In this document: piece after piece, positions 33,325 through 41,834 of the stretch
Numbering within the stretch: position 1 is the first letter of the stretch
Layout: every line of letters begins with the position of its first letter
Notes under the pieces: generated by a model
Seen by the model: the letters and a program-made list of their open reading frames with translations, nothing else
Database searches by the model: none
Told to the model about the DNA's origin: nothing
Assembly: GCA_036642795.1 (NCBI GenBank)
Contig: JAVXTH010000008.1
Location: 1-46,643, forward strand
Length of the DNA: 46,643 bases
Source: JAVXTH01 sp036642795
GTDB lineage: Bacteria; Bacillota_I; Bacilli_A; Erysipelotrichales; Erysipelotrichaceae
Reading direction: 5' to 3'
Translations under genes and position numbers: made by a program

Positions 33325-34950
33325 CCAAGTGAAAATGTTGATGCAAAGAACACGAACACAAGAACGAATGGTAATGGTTTTGATTTAAACCGTGATAATA
33401 CTTACCAAACACAAGCAGAAACAATCGCAATGACAAATCTAATTGCAAAATGGAATCCTTTATCATTCTATGAAATTCATGGTTTCTATACACAATTCCA
33501 AGTAGAACCTTGTTCACCTACTCATGAGCCAAACGTTGAATATGACTTATTTATTCAAAACGCACTAGCTCAAGGTGAAGGCTTTGGATCTGCTGCGATT
33601 GCGAATAATGACACAATCAATAGTTTCCAGATGCCAATGCGTGATTATTTGAAAAAAGATGCAACATCAAGTACTGGTAAATTCTGGGCTAGTCCATTTG
33701 ATGATATGTCAACAAGTTATACACCTCAATACTCTTTCTTACATGGAGTTAATGGTTATACAGTTGAAGTTCCTTATGGTTCAAATGATGCAGTAAAAGC
33801 AATTAAATACGGCTTCATTGAAAATGCTGATTTCGTAGCCGCAAACAAAGAAGCAATGTTTATAAATCAGGTAACTGGTTATGAGCGTGGTGTTAAAAAC
33901 ATTGATGCTGATTCGATTCGTAAATTCTATGTTTCACAAAAAGATGAAGAAGGCAAAGAAGCTAATATCTTCCGTGAAAAACATAAAGAAAATAATAACT
34001 TCTTCCCAGAAGCATATATTATTCCTTATGATGAAGCATCTCAAGAAGATTTAAAAGCAGCGAATGAAATGGTTACTTATTTACTTCGTAATGATGTTGA
34101 AGTAAAACAATTAGAAAAAGATACAAAAATTAATGGTAAAGATTACAAAGCTGGTACCATTGTTGTTGATATGCACCAAGCAAAACGTAACATGGCAAAT
34201 GCAGCGTTATATGATAACATTGTAATTAGTTCATGGACTGATTTATATTCTGAACCACTTACTGCTTTCTCACAATGTCGTGGCTTTGATATGGATGTTA
34301 TCACTAAAATTGGAGCATTGGATAATGCAAGCGTAAAAACAATTGCAGTGACTCCTGCTACAAACACGATTGTTAATGGCAAAATTGGCGATGAAGCAAT
34401 TATTGAAAACAATAGTTTAGATTCAGTTCTTGCTGTAAATGAGTTGTTACGTGCTGGCAAAAAAGTTGGTTACGTATATGCTGGAGAAAATAAGGGTGAC
34501 TTTGTTACTTCTTATACAGATTTCGCTAGTATTAAAGACAAATACATTTTAAAAGCAGAACGCACAAAAGATATACCTTCTGCACGCGTTATTAAAAAAG
34601 CACCAAAAGTATATATTCCAGGCAGAGAACCTGAATTTGATACGGATAAAGATGGACAAGCTTATGGTTTAGATGGTTATTATAACCAATTAAATACAAC
34701 ATTAAACTGGGATTATTTCGCATTAGGGAAACAATTAGGCTTTGATCTAGTTGCTACTCCTGCAGAAGCAGATATTATCGTTGGTAATCAGTATCTTGGA
34801 TATTATGACAAGAAAAAGGTTTATCAATTCCAAGATGAAGCAGCTTATAAAGCAATTGAAGCGGGAAAACCTTACCTAGCTTATACACCAGATACCCTTG
34901 ACACAGTTAAAAATTTAGCACCAGGATTTGAATTTAATCGTGGATATTAG
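33271..34950 (+). CDS. M14-family carboxypeptidase, middle part (5' open at gap, ends at in-frame TAG)
   Basis: Continues the gene from 31901 after collapsing the duplicated gap edges. It holds the substrate-binding GNGFDLNRDN motif and the third zinc ligand in SFYEIHGFY, then a long C-terminal part of the catalytic domain and a Rossmann-like region with DFDTDKDGQAYGLDGY-like acidic stretch (residues rich in D and G). The frame ends at TAG (34948-34950), but the next codon continues in the same frame to 35760 with matching composition. The TAG is thus a nonsense change or an assembly error within one gene of about 1,230 codons. A truncated product ending here would keep the catalytic residues but lose its membrane anchor. 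Confidence 0.8.
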   Translation, partial: AKKLDVRAILDHIFFIVVPSENVDAKNTNTRTNGNGFDLNRDNTYQTQAETIAMTNLIAKWNPLSFYEIHGFYTQFQVEPCSPTHEPNVEYDLFIQNALAQGEGFGSAAIANNDTINSFQMPMRDYLKKDATSSTGKFWASPFDDMSTSYTPQYSFLHGVNGYTVEVPYGSNDAVKAIKYGFIENADFVAANKEAMFINQVTGYERGVKNIDADSIRKFYVSQKDEEGKEANIFREKHKENNNFFPEAYIIPYDEASQEDLKAANEMVTYLLRNDVEVKQLEKDTKINGKDYKAGTIVVDMHQAKRNMANAALYDNIVISSWTDLYSEPLTAFSQCRGFDMDVITKIGALDNASVKTIAVTPATNTIVNGKIGDEAIIENNSLDSVLAVNELLRAGKKVGYVYAGENKGDFVTSYTDFASIKDKYILKAERTKDIPSARVIKKAPKVYIPGREPEFDTDKDGQAYGLDGYYNQLNTTLNWDYFALGKQLGFDLVATPAEADIIVGNQYLGYYDKKKVYQFQDEAAYKAIEAGKPYLAYTPDTLDTVKNLAPGFEFNRGY

Positions 34951-34953
34951 GAT

Positions 34954-35760
34954 ATGGAAGATGCTTTATCACATGTAACATACGAAGAAGCAAGTATGAT
35001 TACAGACAAATATGTAATGGAAAAAGATGACATTATGTATGGTTATGGTGGAGCAAGTATTACGAAATATCCAGAAGGCGCTAAAGTACTTATTAAAACT
35101 ACAAACGATAAACCGATGGAAGGCTTTATGCATACTGAAAACATTGAGAAATACAAAAATTCAATTCAAGCAGTAGAATATAAAACTGATAAATTGGATT
35201 TAACCGTATTCGCAAACTCATTAACGAATAAAGCGCACCAAACAGATGATTATCGTTTTATTTCTAATACTATCTATTCTAAAGTATTAGGAGAAGTTTA
35301 TAAACTTGATTTAGGCTTAAATATTGAAAACAATATTTCTGAAGCAGCGGGATACAAAATGAAAGAAATGCCAAAATTCTCTTATAAAGTTGAATATGAT
35401 GGTATTGAAGTTATTAAAGAATTAAAAAATGGAAAACTTGGTAAGAATGAACTACAAATCATCCTTAAAGAATATGCAACTCCTGATAAAGGCGTTACAA
35501 AATCAATCAAAGTTAGCCAAATTGCAACAAGCAAAGATTTAAATTGGGTATTTGATAAAACAGTATATGATCTAAGCGTTGATAGTGATGCAAACATTAC
35601 AATTAAAGGCAATAAGAAAATTTCCTTTAACAATGTTTACGGAATTACAAAAAAAGATGTCAATACTGGAGATACTACACAAAGTGGATTATTATTCTTT
35701 GTAATTAGTATTTCAGGAGTAGCAATTGCATTATTAGCTTTAAAGAAAAGAAAAGCATAA
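34954..35760 (+). pseudogene. C-terminal part of the M14 carboxypeptidase, cut off by a TAG
   Basis: This 268-codon frame is in phase with the upstream peptidase and separated from it only by the TAG at 34948-34950 and one GAT codon. There is no convincing ribosome binding site, so independent translation is unlikely. It encodes beta-rich extracellular domains and ends in NTGDTTQSG, a hydrophobic helix and KKRKA, which is the layout of a sortase-type cell-wall anchor. The expected LP before xTG is replaced by DV, so anchoring by a standard sortase A is uncertain; the segment may simply be a membrane anchor. Strong terminator downstream. Confidence 0.7.
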
Positions 35761-35773
35761 AGAATTAAAAATG

Positions 35774-35808
35774 ACGTATCTTACTTAGGTAGGATACGTT
35801 TTTTTTGT
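35774..35808 (+). terminator. Terminator after the carboxypeptidase gene
   Basis: ACGTATCTTAC pairs with GTAGGATACGT around TTAG, followed by eight T. Confidence 0.85.
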
Positions 35809-35815
35809 GTTTGAT

Positions 35816-35844
35816 TTGACGTGGTAGATCAATGTTAGTATAAT
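35816..35844 (+). promoter_or_regulatory. Promoter of csoR-copA
   Basis: TTGACG (35816-35821) and TATAAT (35839-35844) with a 17-base spacer, the best sigma-A-type promoter in the window. The predicted start of transcription is near 35851. Confidence 0.75.
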
Positions 35845-35852
35845 ACGTAAGA

Positions 35853-35870
35853 ACACCCCTAGGGGGAGGT
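35853..35870 (+). promoter_or_regulatory. CsoR-type operator overlapping the ribosome binding site
   Basis: The dyad CCCCTAGGGG (35856-35865) with its G-rich right arm matches the G-tract operators bound by CsoR. It lies just after the predicted transcription start, and its right arm runs into the GGGGGAGG ribosome binding site of csoR. Confidence 0.7.
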
Positions 35871-35876
35871 ATAATT

Positions 35877-36143
35877 ATGAAAGAAGAAAGAACAAAAGCA
35901 TTACAAAATTTAAAGACCGTTCGAGGCCAAATTGATGGCATTATTAAAATGATTGAAGAGGATCGATATTGCGTTGATATTTCGAATCAGATTATGGCAG
36001 CAAATGCGATACTAAAGAAAGCTAATATGCATATTTTAAGTGGGCACTTACATGGGTGCGTAAACAAAGCGATGGATTCACCAAAACAAAGGGATGAAAA
36101 ATTATCAGAGATAGAAGATATCTTAATGAAAATCTTAAAATAG
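35877..36143 (+). CDS. csoR: Copper-sensing repressor CsoR
   Basis: An 88-residue all-helical repressor of the CsoR/RcnR family. The Cu(I) ligand set C32-H57-C61 is present (RYCVDI; SGHLHGCV), which indicates copper rather than nickel sensing. In the apo form it represses its operon; copper binding releases DNA. The neighbouring copA is the usual target, and a CsoR-like G-tract dyad lies at the promoter, so autoregulation is likely. The GGGGGAGG ribosome binding site is seven bases from the ATG. Length is typical for the family. Confidence 0.93.
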   Translation: MKEERTKALQNLKTVRGQIDGIIKMIEEDRYCVDISNQIMAANAILKKANMHILSGHLHGCVNKAMDSPKQRDEKLSEIEDILMKILK

Positions 36144-36151
36144 GAGGCATT

Positions 36152-38554
36152 ATGGAGAAAACATATAACGTAATTGGAATGAGTTGTTCTGCATGTGCTG
36201 CAGCAGTAACGAAAATTGTCTCAAGATTTGAAGAAGTGGAAAATATAAATGTTAATTTGATTATGAACCAAGCTACTCTTAATCTTAAGAAAGAGATTAG
36301 TTTGGATCAATTGAATGAAAAACTTAAAAAAGGTGGCTTTTCTTTTGAAGAAGTTATTAAAAAACAAAACGTCCTTTTAGAAATTGAAGGTATGAGTTGT
36401 AGTTCTTGTAGTGCAGCATTAGAGCGAATATTAAATCGCTGTGATGGAGTTGAGGCGAGTGTAAATCTATTAAGCAATCGTGCCGATATTACTTATGATC
36501 CCAAGCTTATTAAATTATCACAGATTTTAGCGGTGATTGAAAAAGGTGGTTTTCATGGTGTGTATCATGTTGATGAAAAACAGGCAACAAAAGTAAAGAA
36601 GCCTTATCAAATCTATATAGTTTTAGTTTTAGCTTTCTTTTTACTTTATATTGGAATGTCGCATATGTTAGGACCGATTGAATTACCATTACCTAAGATC
36701 ATTCATTATCAAAGCAATCCGTTAAATTTTGCTTTGATCCAGTTTATCTTGGCAACGATTATCTTGTGCTTTGGTCATTTGTTTTTCACTAGGGGCATCA
36801 AGGCTTTATTTCATGGTTCCCCTAATATGGATTCACTTGTTGCGGTAGGTTGTGGGTCTGCTTATTTATATTCACTTTATTCTTTCATTATAATGTTGAA
36901 TGGTAACTTACATGCGATGCATCAATTATATTTTGAAAGTGCTGGTGTAGTAGTAGCACTGGTTATGTTTGGAAAACATTTAGAAGCAAAGAGTAAAGAT
37001 AAAACCTTTGGCGCGATTCGCTCATTGTTATCCTTAAAACCAAGTAAAACTTTGTTATATAAGAAGGGCGAAGAAATTGAAATAAACATTCAAGAAGTAG
37101 TAGTAGATGATTGTTTAATTGTGAAAGCAGGAGAAATTATCGCCAGTGATGGCATCATTGTTGAGGGAAATGGTAACATTGATGAAAGTATGTTAACGGG
37201 TGAAAGTATGCCAATTTATAAACAAGTTGGTGATCAAGTTATTGGTGGAACGATTAATTTAGATGGCCGTATCCTATTTAAAGTAACGGCAATTGATGAA
37301 GATACGATGTTGTCTAAGATTATTAAGATGGTAGAACATGCGCAAAGTAAAAAAGCACCCATCGCCAGAATTGCCGATCAAATATCACTTTACTTTGTGC
37401 CAAGTGTTATGATCATAGCACTTATATCATCGCTTGCTTGGTACTTTGTGAATCATGATGTTTCCTTTTCATTAACAATCTTTGTGTCGGTTATGGTGAT
37501 TGCTTGTCCTTGTGCTTTAGGGCTTGCTACCCCTACCGCGATTATGGTAGGAACCGGTAAAGCAGCCAGCATGGGAATCTTTATTAAGAGTGGAGAAGCT
37601 CTAGAACAGACGCACTTAATTGATACCATCGTATTTGATAAAACCGGAACACTAACGATTGGGAAACCAGTCGTAAGCGATGTGATTGGTGATGAGGAAG
37701 AACTTGTCTTAAAACTAGCAGCTAGTATTGAACAAGGTAGTTTGCATCCATTAGCGAAAGCAATTGAATTAAAAGCTAAGGGCATTTCACTCGTCAAAAT
37801 AGATGATATTGTTACTTTAAATGGACTTGGAATGAAAGGACAATATCAAGGTAAAGAACTCTTTGTTGGTAATTTAAAACTAATGATCGATCAAGAGATA
37901 AAATTGCGTTATCATGAATTAGAAATGAAATTACAGATGGATGGGAAAACATTAGTTTGGGTTGGCTATGATGGTAGTGTGATTGGTTTGATTGCGATTG
38001 GCGATGAAGTAAAAGAAAATACAAAGCAAGTTGTAAATGAATTAAAAGCCAAGGGCATCGATGTTATTATGATGAGTGGGGATCATCGCATTGTCGCCAA
38101 TGCGATTGCATCCATTTGTGGTATTGAACATGTGCTAGCACAGGTATTACCGGATCAAAAGGGCGAAGAGATTAAAAAGCTACAAGCAGAAGGTAGAAAA
38201 GTAGCAATGGTTGGGGATGGTATCAATGATGCCATCGCATTAACTCAAAGTGATGTTGGAATCGCCATTGGTAGTGGCAGTGATGTTGCGATTGAATCGG
38301 CAGATATTATTCTAGTTAAAGATAACTTAGAAGATGTAAATCAAGCAATTCGCTTATCCAAAGCAGTGATTCGCAATATTAAACAGAACCTGTTTTGGGC
38401 TTTCTTCTATAATAGTTTAGGCATTCCAATTGCGGCCGGAATTCTCTATATCTTTGGTGGACCATTATTATCGCCAATCTTTGCTGGAGCAGCGATGGCC
38501 TTTAGTTCGGTAAGTGTAGTAAGCAATGCTTTACGTTTACGAAATTTTAAATAA
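36152..38554 (+). CDS. copA: Copper-exporting P1B-type ATPase
   Basis: An 800-residue membrane ATPase that exports Cu(I). It has two N-terminal heavy-metal domains with CxxC sites (C12/C15 and C83/C86), then eight predicted transmembrane helices. The ion-binding CPC motif is at 452-454, the phosphorylated aspartate is D496 in DKTGT, and the HP dipeptide (LHPLAKAI) and GDGINDAIAL hinge are present. Complete and of standard length. AGGAGG precedes the ATG eight bases after csoR, with which it forms a copper-inducible operon. A free-standing CopZ-like chaperone gene lies 3 kb downstream. Confidence 0.96.
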   Translation: MEKTYNVIGMSCSACAAAVTKIVSRFEEVENINVNLIMNQATLNLKKEISLDQLNEKLKKGGFSFEEVIKKQNVLLEIEGMSCSSCSAALERILNRCDGVEASVNLLSNRADITYDPKLIKLSQILAVIEKGGFHGVYHVDEKQATKVKKPYQIYIVLVLAFFLLYIGMSHMLGPIELPLPKIIHYQSNPLNFALIQFILATIILCFGHLFFTRGIKALFHGSPNMDSLVAVGCGSAYLYSLYSFIIMLNGNLHAMHQLYFESAGVVVALVMFGKHLEAKSKDKTFGAIRSLLSLKPSKTLLYKKGEEIEINIQEVVVDDCLIVKAGEIIASDGIIVEGNGNIDESMLTGESMPIYKQVGDQVIGGTINLDGRILFKVTAIDEDTMLSKIIKMVEHAQSKKAPIARIADQISLYFVPSVMIIALISSLAWYFVNHDVSFSLTIFVSVMVIACPCALGLATPTAIMVGTGKAASMGIFIKSGEALEQTHLIDTIVFDKTGTLTIGKPVVSDVIGDEEELVLKLAASIEQGSLHPLAKAIELKAKGISLVKIDDIVTLNGLGMKGQYQGKELFVGNLKLMIDQEIKLRYHELEMKLQMDGKTLVWVGYDGSVIGLIAIGDEVKENTKQVVNELKAKGIDVIMMSGDHRIVANAIASICGIEHVLAQVLPDQKGEEIKKLQAEGRKVAMVGDGINDAIALTQSDVGIAIGSGSDVAIESADIILVKDNLEDVNQAIRLSKAVIRNIKQNLFWAFFYNSLGIPIAAGILYIFGGPLLSPIFAGAAMAFSSVSVVSNALRLRNFK

Positions 38555-38578
38555 ACTCATCTTTGAATGAGTTTTTTT
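38553..38578 (+). terminator. Terminator after copA
   Basis: AAACTCAT pairs with ATGAGTTT followed by seven T in all. It begins at the copA stop codon. Confidence 0.8.
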
Positions 38579-38611
38579 CTAATCATTTCCACTAAATATA
38601 AAACCAGGTTG

Positions 38612-38620
38612 TGTTATAAT
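38612..38620 (+). promoter_or_regulatory. Extended -10 promoter placed for a leaderless mutY transcript
   Basis: TGTTATAAT is a perfect extended -10 element. Its last base is seven bases from the A of the mutY ATG, so transcription would start at or next to the start codon. Confidence 0.6.
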
Positions 38621-38626
38621 AATCTC

Positions 38627-39706
38627 ATGAAAATAAAACACGATGAAAAACAAACGACAACTGCCTTATTAAAGTGGTATAACACGCATGCACGTATCCT
38701 GCCTTGGCGTGATAATCCTACCCCATATCATGTGTGGGTATCGGAGATTATGCTTCAGCAGACACGTATTGAGGCTGTGAAACCATATTATGAGCGATTC
38801 ATTGATGCTTTGCCTACCTTAGCTTCTTTAGCTAAGGCAAGCGATGATCAACTAGCTAAATTATGGGAAGGCTTAGGTTATTATCGTCGTGTCTCGAATA
38901 TGAAATTAGCTGCGCTTATTTGTATGCAGGAACAACATGGCGAATTACCTCATTCGTATGCGGAATTATTAAAACTACCGGGAATTGGACCTTATACGGC
39001 AGGTGCAATTGCTTCAATTGCTTTTAATGAAAAATGTTGCGCGATTGATGGAAATGTGTTAAGAGTCTTTTCAAGATTATTATGTAGTGAAGATGATATT
39101 TTAAAAGAAAGCACAAAAAAGAAATTCAGAGAAATTGTAACCAGTTATATGCCAAAGGATAAAAGTGCTGATTTTAATCAAGCTATTATGGAACTTGGTG
39201 AAGTCGTATGTATTCCAAATGGTGCACCATTATGTCATGTATGTCCACTTCAAGATAACTGTATTGCTTATCAAAAAGGCATTCAATTGACCTTGCCAAA
39301 TAAAACCCTAAAAAAGAAACGGCGAATTGAGAATCACACGTTATTGTTGTTTACGTTTAAAGATGAAGTTTTACTTCATCAAAGAAACTCTACGGGCTTA
39401 CTTGCTTCTTTATATGAATTCATTAATATCGAAGAAGAACTTGATCAAGGTGTGATTGAAAATGGTTTGCGTAGTAAAGGTATTCCATTTAAAAGCATTA
39501 CTTTATTACCAAATTATAAACATATCTTTTCTCATATTGAATGGCATATTAATGGCTTTCATATTGAATTAATCGATCAAATTGAAGTTGAAAATGAATA
39601 TCTATGGGCAAATTCTTCCCAACTAATTTCCCAATATACAATTCCTACCGTATTTCAAAAATACTTACAAATATTATTAATTTGGTGGAACAGGAGAATT
39701 ACATGA
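38627..39706 (+). CDS. mutY: A/G-specific adenine glycosylase
   Basis: A 359-residue DNA repair glycosylase that removes adenine mispaired with 8-oxoguanine. It has the catalytic glutamate in SEIMLQQTRIEAV, the helix-hairpin-helix LPGIGPYTAGAI, the catalytic aspartate in AIDGNVLRV and the 4Fe-4S ligands C-x6-C-x2-C-x5-C (CIPNGAPLCHVCPLQDNC). A C-terminal NUDIX-like domain for 8-oxoG recognition follows (about 240-355). No ribosome binding site precedes the ATG at 38627 and the extended -10 box is seven bases away, so the mRNA appears leaderless. It overlaps the NUDIX gene by ATGA (39703-39706), fitting a shared oxidative-damage role. Confidence 0.94.
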   Translation: MKIKHDEKQTTTALLKWYNTHARILPWRDNPTPYHVWVSEIMLQQTRIEAVKPYYERFIDALPTLASLAKASDDQLAKLWEGLGYYRRVSNMKLAALICMQEQHGELPHSYAELLKLPGIGPYTAGAIASIAFNEKCCAIDGNVLRVFSRLLCSEDDILKESTKKKFREIVTSYMPKDKSADFNQAIMELGEVVCIPNGAPLCHVCPLQDNCIAYQKGIQLTLPNKTLKKKRRIENHTLLLFTFKDEVLLHQRNSTGLLASLYEFINIEEELDQGVIENGLRSKGIPFKSITLLPNYKHIFSHIEWHINGFHIELIDQIEVENEYLWANSSQLISQYTIPTVFQKYLQILLIWWNRRIT

Positions 39707-40275
39707 ATCTAAAACAAGCTTTATTAAACTTTGAATCAATCGATCGCTTTGAGAATCAAGATAAACAAGTTATGTTACACTATCTTGATGTTTTTGATGA
39801 CTTATATGAACGACGGAATGAAATTGCCCATATAACTAGTTCAGCTTGGATCTTAAATAAAACCGGTGATAAAGTATTGATGATCTATCATAATATTTAT
39901 GATTCCTGGGGATGGGTTGGAGGACATGCGGATGGGGATCATGACTTAGCGTATGTCGCTTTAAAGGAAGCTAAAGAGGAAACCGGATTAACTTCTTTAA
40001 CCCAAGTAGGGGATGGGTTTATCGCGGTTGATATTCTTCCTGTATGGCATCATTTGAAGCGCGGAGAAGTGATTAATTCCCATTTGCATATGAATGTAAC
40101 TTATTTATTTATTGGCGATGAGCAACAATCAATTCGTATCAAACCAGATGAAAATAGTGGCGTAAAATGGATTGATGTAAAGGCGATTGACGAATTTGTA
40201 AGTGAAGCTAGTATGTTACCTGTTTATCATAAATTAATGGGTAAGAGTTTATCAATTTTAGGAGGACTACAATGA
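39703..40275 (+). CDS. NUDIX hydrolase
   Basis: A 190-residue cytosolic hydrolase acting on a nucleoside diphosphate linked to another group. The NUDIX box is at about 74-96, GHADGDHDLAYVAL then KEAKEETGL. It deviates from the consensus in having histidine at the first glutamate position and lysine for arginine; the catalytic E-x-x-EE is intact. The substrate is unknown. The start is fixed by AGGAG seven bases upstream and by ATGA overlap with mutY. The gene overlaps the next gene by ATGA, so three genes are coupled. Operon position beside mutY is suggestive of nucleotide sanitation, not proof. Confidence 0.9.
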   Translation: MNLKQALLNFESIDRFENQDKQVMLHYLDVFDDLYERRNEIAHITSSAWILNKTGDKVLMIYHNIYDSWGWVGGHADGDHDLAYVALKEAKEETGLTSLTQVGDGFIAVDILPVWHHLKRGEVINSHLHMNVTYLFIGDEQQSIRIKPDENSGVKWIDVKAIDEFVSEASMLPVYHKLMGKSLSILGGLQ

Positions 40276-40769
40276 AAAAGAAGAATATTATCCTGGTGAT
40301 TCTATGTGCAATAGTATTTAGTATTGCGACTTATTTTGTATTAGAATGGTATCAAAAAGAACCATTGAATCAGCATGTTGATTTTAAAACTTATATTGGC
40401 GATGAAGTTGATAAAGGCACGAAAACTTATGAATTAGATGCTTTCATAGAAGATAATCAATTAAAACTTGAATTATATAAAGTCACGAAAACAAATCGTA
40501 ATTTAGATTTAAGAAATCAAAGACGGATTGATTCCAAATTTGCTTATACAAGTTTAGATAAAGCAATCATTGAAAAAGAGAAACAAACGTATTATCAATA
40601 TCTTTTAATCTTTGCGCAAGAAGAAAAACTTATCAAACTAAGTGAATTACCAGAAACATGTAATGTAAAGAAGAAAGAAATAAAAGCCGGTTATTTATAT
40701 TTAATTGAAGCAAAGAATGAAACAGCGATTGATTTAAAAGAAATCATACAGTTAATTCATATAAATTAG
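40272..40769 (+). CDS. Membrane-anchored protein of unknown function
   Basis: A 165-residue protein with one N-terminal transmembrane helix (about 5-25) and a basic start (MKKKN), followed by an extracytoplasmic domain rich in lysine, glutamate and tyrosine. There is no lipobox cysteine at the right distance, no LPxTG and no recognised catalytic motif. TAGGAGGA precedes the ATG and its start overlaps the NUDIX stop by four bases, so it is the third gene of the mutY operon. Real by coding signature and coupling; function not recognised. Confidence 0.75.
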   Translation: MKKKNIILVILCAIVFSIATYFVLEWYQKEPLNQHVDFKTYIGDEVDKGTKTYELDAFIEDNQLKLELYKVTKTNRNLDLRNQRRIDSKFAYTSLDKAIIEKEKQTYYQYLLIFAQEEKLIKLSELPETCNVKKKEIKAGYLYLIEAKNETAIDLKEIIQLIHIN

Positions 40770-40824
40770 TGCCTATACCATAATACTTGTACCTCATAGT
40801 TTATATTGATTATGGGGGTATTCG

Positions 40825-41547
40825 ATGAACATTAAAGTATTGAAATTTGGTGGCACTTCACTTAGAAGTGTGGAAACAAGAAAGATAGCCTACCAACATA
40901 TTATAAATTATAGTAAATACCATAAATTAATCTTGGTTGTTTCCGCAATTGGAATCGATCAAGATCCTTATGCTACCGATACACTTATATCTTTAGGAAG
41001 TAATCTTTTATCCAGTCGAGAAAAAGCATCCTTGGTATCAATGGGAGAACAATTATCCTCTTTAATCATATGCAGTGAATTATTAGAATTAGGTTGTTCC
41101 ACCTGTGCGATTCCTTTTCAATATGCAGGAATCATAACCGATCATAACTATGATTATGGAAAGGTTATAAAAATGGATGCGAAGTGGATTAAGCACAAGC
41201 TTAAAGAAGTGGATATCATCGTCGTTGGGGGATTTATTGGTGTTAATACCAATAAAGAGGTAACAACCCTAGGACGTGGTGGAAGTGACTACAGTGCCGT
41301 ATTATTTGCGAAGATGTTAGGACTTCATGAAGTATCTATTTTTAGTGATGTGGATGGTGTTTATAATCAAGATCCTAAGTTGAATAAAAATGCGATTAAA
41401 TACGATCATTTAACTTATGATGAAATGCTAAAGATGAAATCTTGCGTACTTCATGATCGTTGTGTTAAGTTTGCGAAAAAAGAACATATTAAAATATATC
41501 TAAGAGGAACTTTCTCCCATGATAAAGGTACCTTAGTTGATTCATGA
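40825..41547 (+). CDS. Aspartokinase-like amino acid kinase without ACT domains
   Basis: A 240-residue kinase fold. It has KFGGTSL at residues 7-13, the VSAIGID segment, the MGEQLSSLI motif, GFIGVNTNKEVTTLGRGGSD and FSDVDGVYNQDPK, all diagnostic of the aspartokinase catalytic domain. Bacterial aspartokinases usually carry two C-terminal ACT domains (total near 400 residues) for feedback control by lysine or threonine. This protein stops right after the kinase domain at a normal TGA, so it should be insensitive to that feedback or regulated in trans by another protein. Phosphorylation of aspartate is expected but not proven. A GGGGG ribosome binding site is suitably placed. It stands alone. 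Confidence 0.85.
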   Translation: MNIKVLKFGGTSLRSVETRKIAYQHIINYSKYHKLILVVSAIGIDQDPYATDTLISLGSNLLSSREKASLVSMGEQLSSLIICSELLELGCSTCAIPFQYAGIITDHNYDYGKVIKMDAKWIKHKLKEVDIIVVGGFIGVNTNKEVTTLGRGGSDYSAVLFAKMLGLHEVSIFSDVDGVYNQDPKLNKNAIKYDHLTYDEMLKMKSCVLHDRCVKFAKKEHIKIYLRGTFSHDKGTLVDS

Positions 41548-41581
41548 AACAAATCTAATTCGTGCATAGGATAATTTTTAG

Positions 41582-41590
41582 TGATATAAT
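41582..41590 (+). promoter_or_regulatory. Extended -10 promoter of the metallochaperone gene
   Basis: TGATATAAT, 18 bases before the ATG; no clear -35. Confidence 0.5.
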
Positions 41591-41608
41591 TATAAAGAGG
41601 TGATTTAT

Positions 41609-41800
41609 ATGAAACAATTAATTTTAGTAAGCGATATGAATTGCGAAAATTGCGCAAAAAAAATTAGTGATGCACTTTCTGAAACAAGAGTTGATTTTGA
41701 AGTCATTTTAAATAGTAAAACAGTAGTTGTAAACGGTGATAATGATATGGCTGCCGTTGCTAGAAGAACAATTAACGAAGCAGGGTTTACCATTATTTAA
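41609..41800 (+). CDS. copZ: CopZ-like heavy-metal-associated protein
   Basis: A 63-residue ferredoxin-like HMA domain with the metal site MNCENCAKKI (Cys at residues 12 and 15) near the N-terminus and the usual beta-alpha-beta-beta-alpha-beta length. Such proteins carry Cu(I) to CopA. The ATG at 41609 has AAAGAGGTGA upstream and is preferred over the GTG at 41600. It is separate from csoR-copA by 3 kb and has its own promoter without a visible CsoR dyad, so it may not be copper-regulated in the same way. The gene symbol is by analogy. Confidence 0.82.
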   Translation: MKQLILVSDMNCENCAKKISDALSETRVDFEVILNSKTVVVNGDNDMAAVARRTINEAGFTII

Positions 41801-41810
41801 GTGTAAAGGG

Positions 41811-41834
41811 CAGAATGTTATATTCTGTTTTTTA
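41811..41834 (+). terminator. Terminator after the metallochaperone gene
   Basis: CAGAAT (41811-41816) pairs with ATTCTG (41822-41827), then a T-run. Confidence 0.7.

Noticed and set aside
34143..34460. 105-residue frame on the - strand inside the peptidase gene
   Set aside because: Antisense shadow of a clear coding region.
34948..34950. TAG read as pyrrolysine or another recoding event
   Set aside because: No pyrrolysine machinery or recoding structure is visible, and a single substitution or an assembly error is simpler; the contig already has an error 1.6 kb upstream.
37453..37797. 114-residue frame on the - strand inside copA
   Set aside because: Antisense to a well-conserved ATPase domain; no ribosome binding site or promoter.
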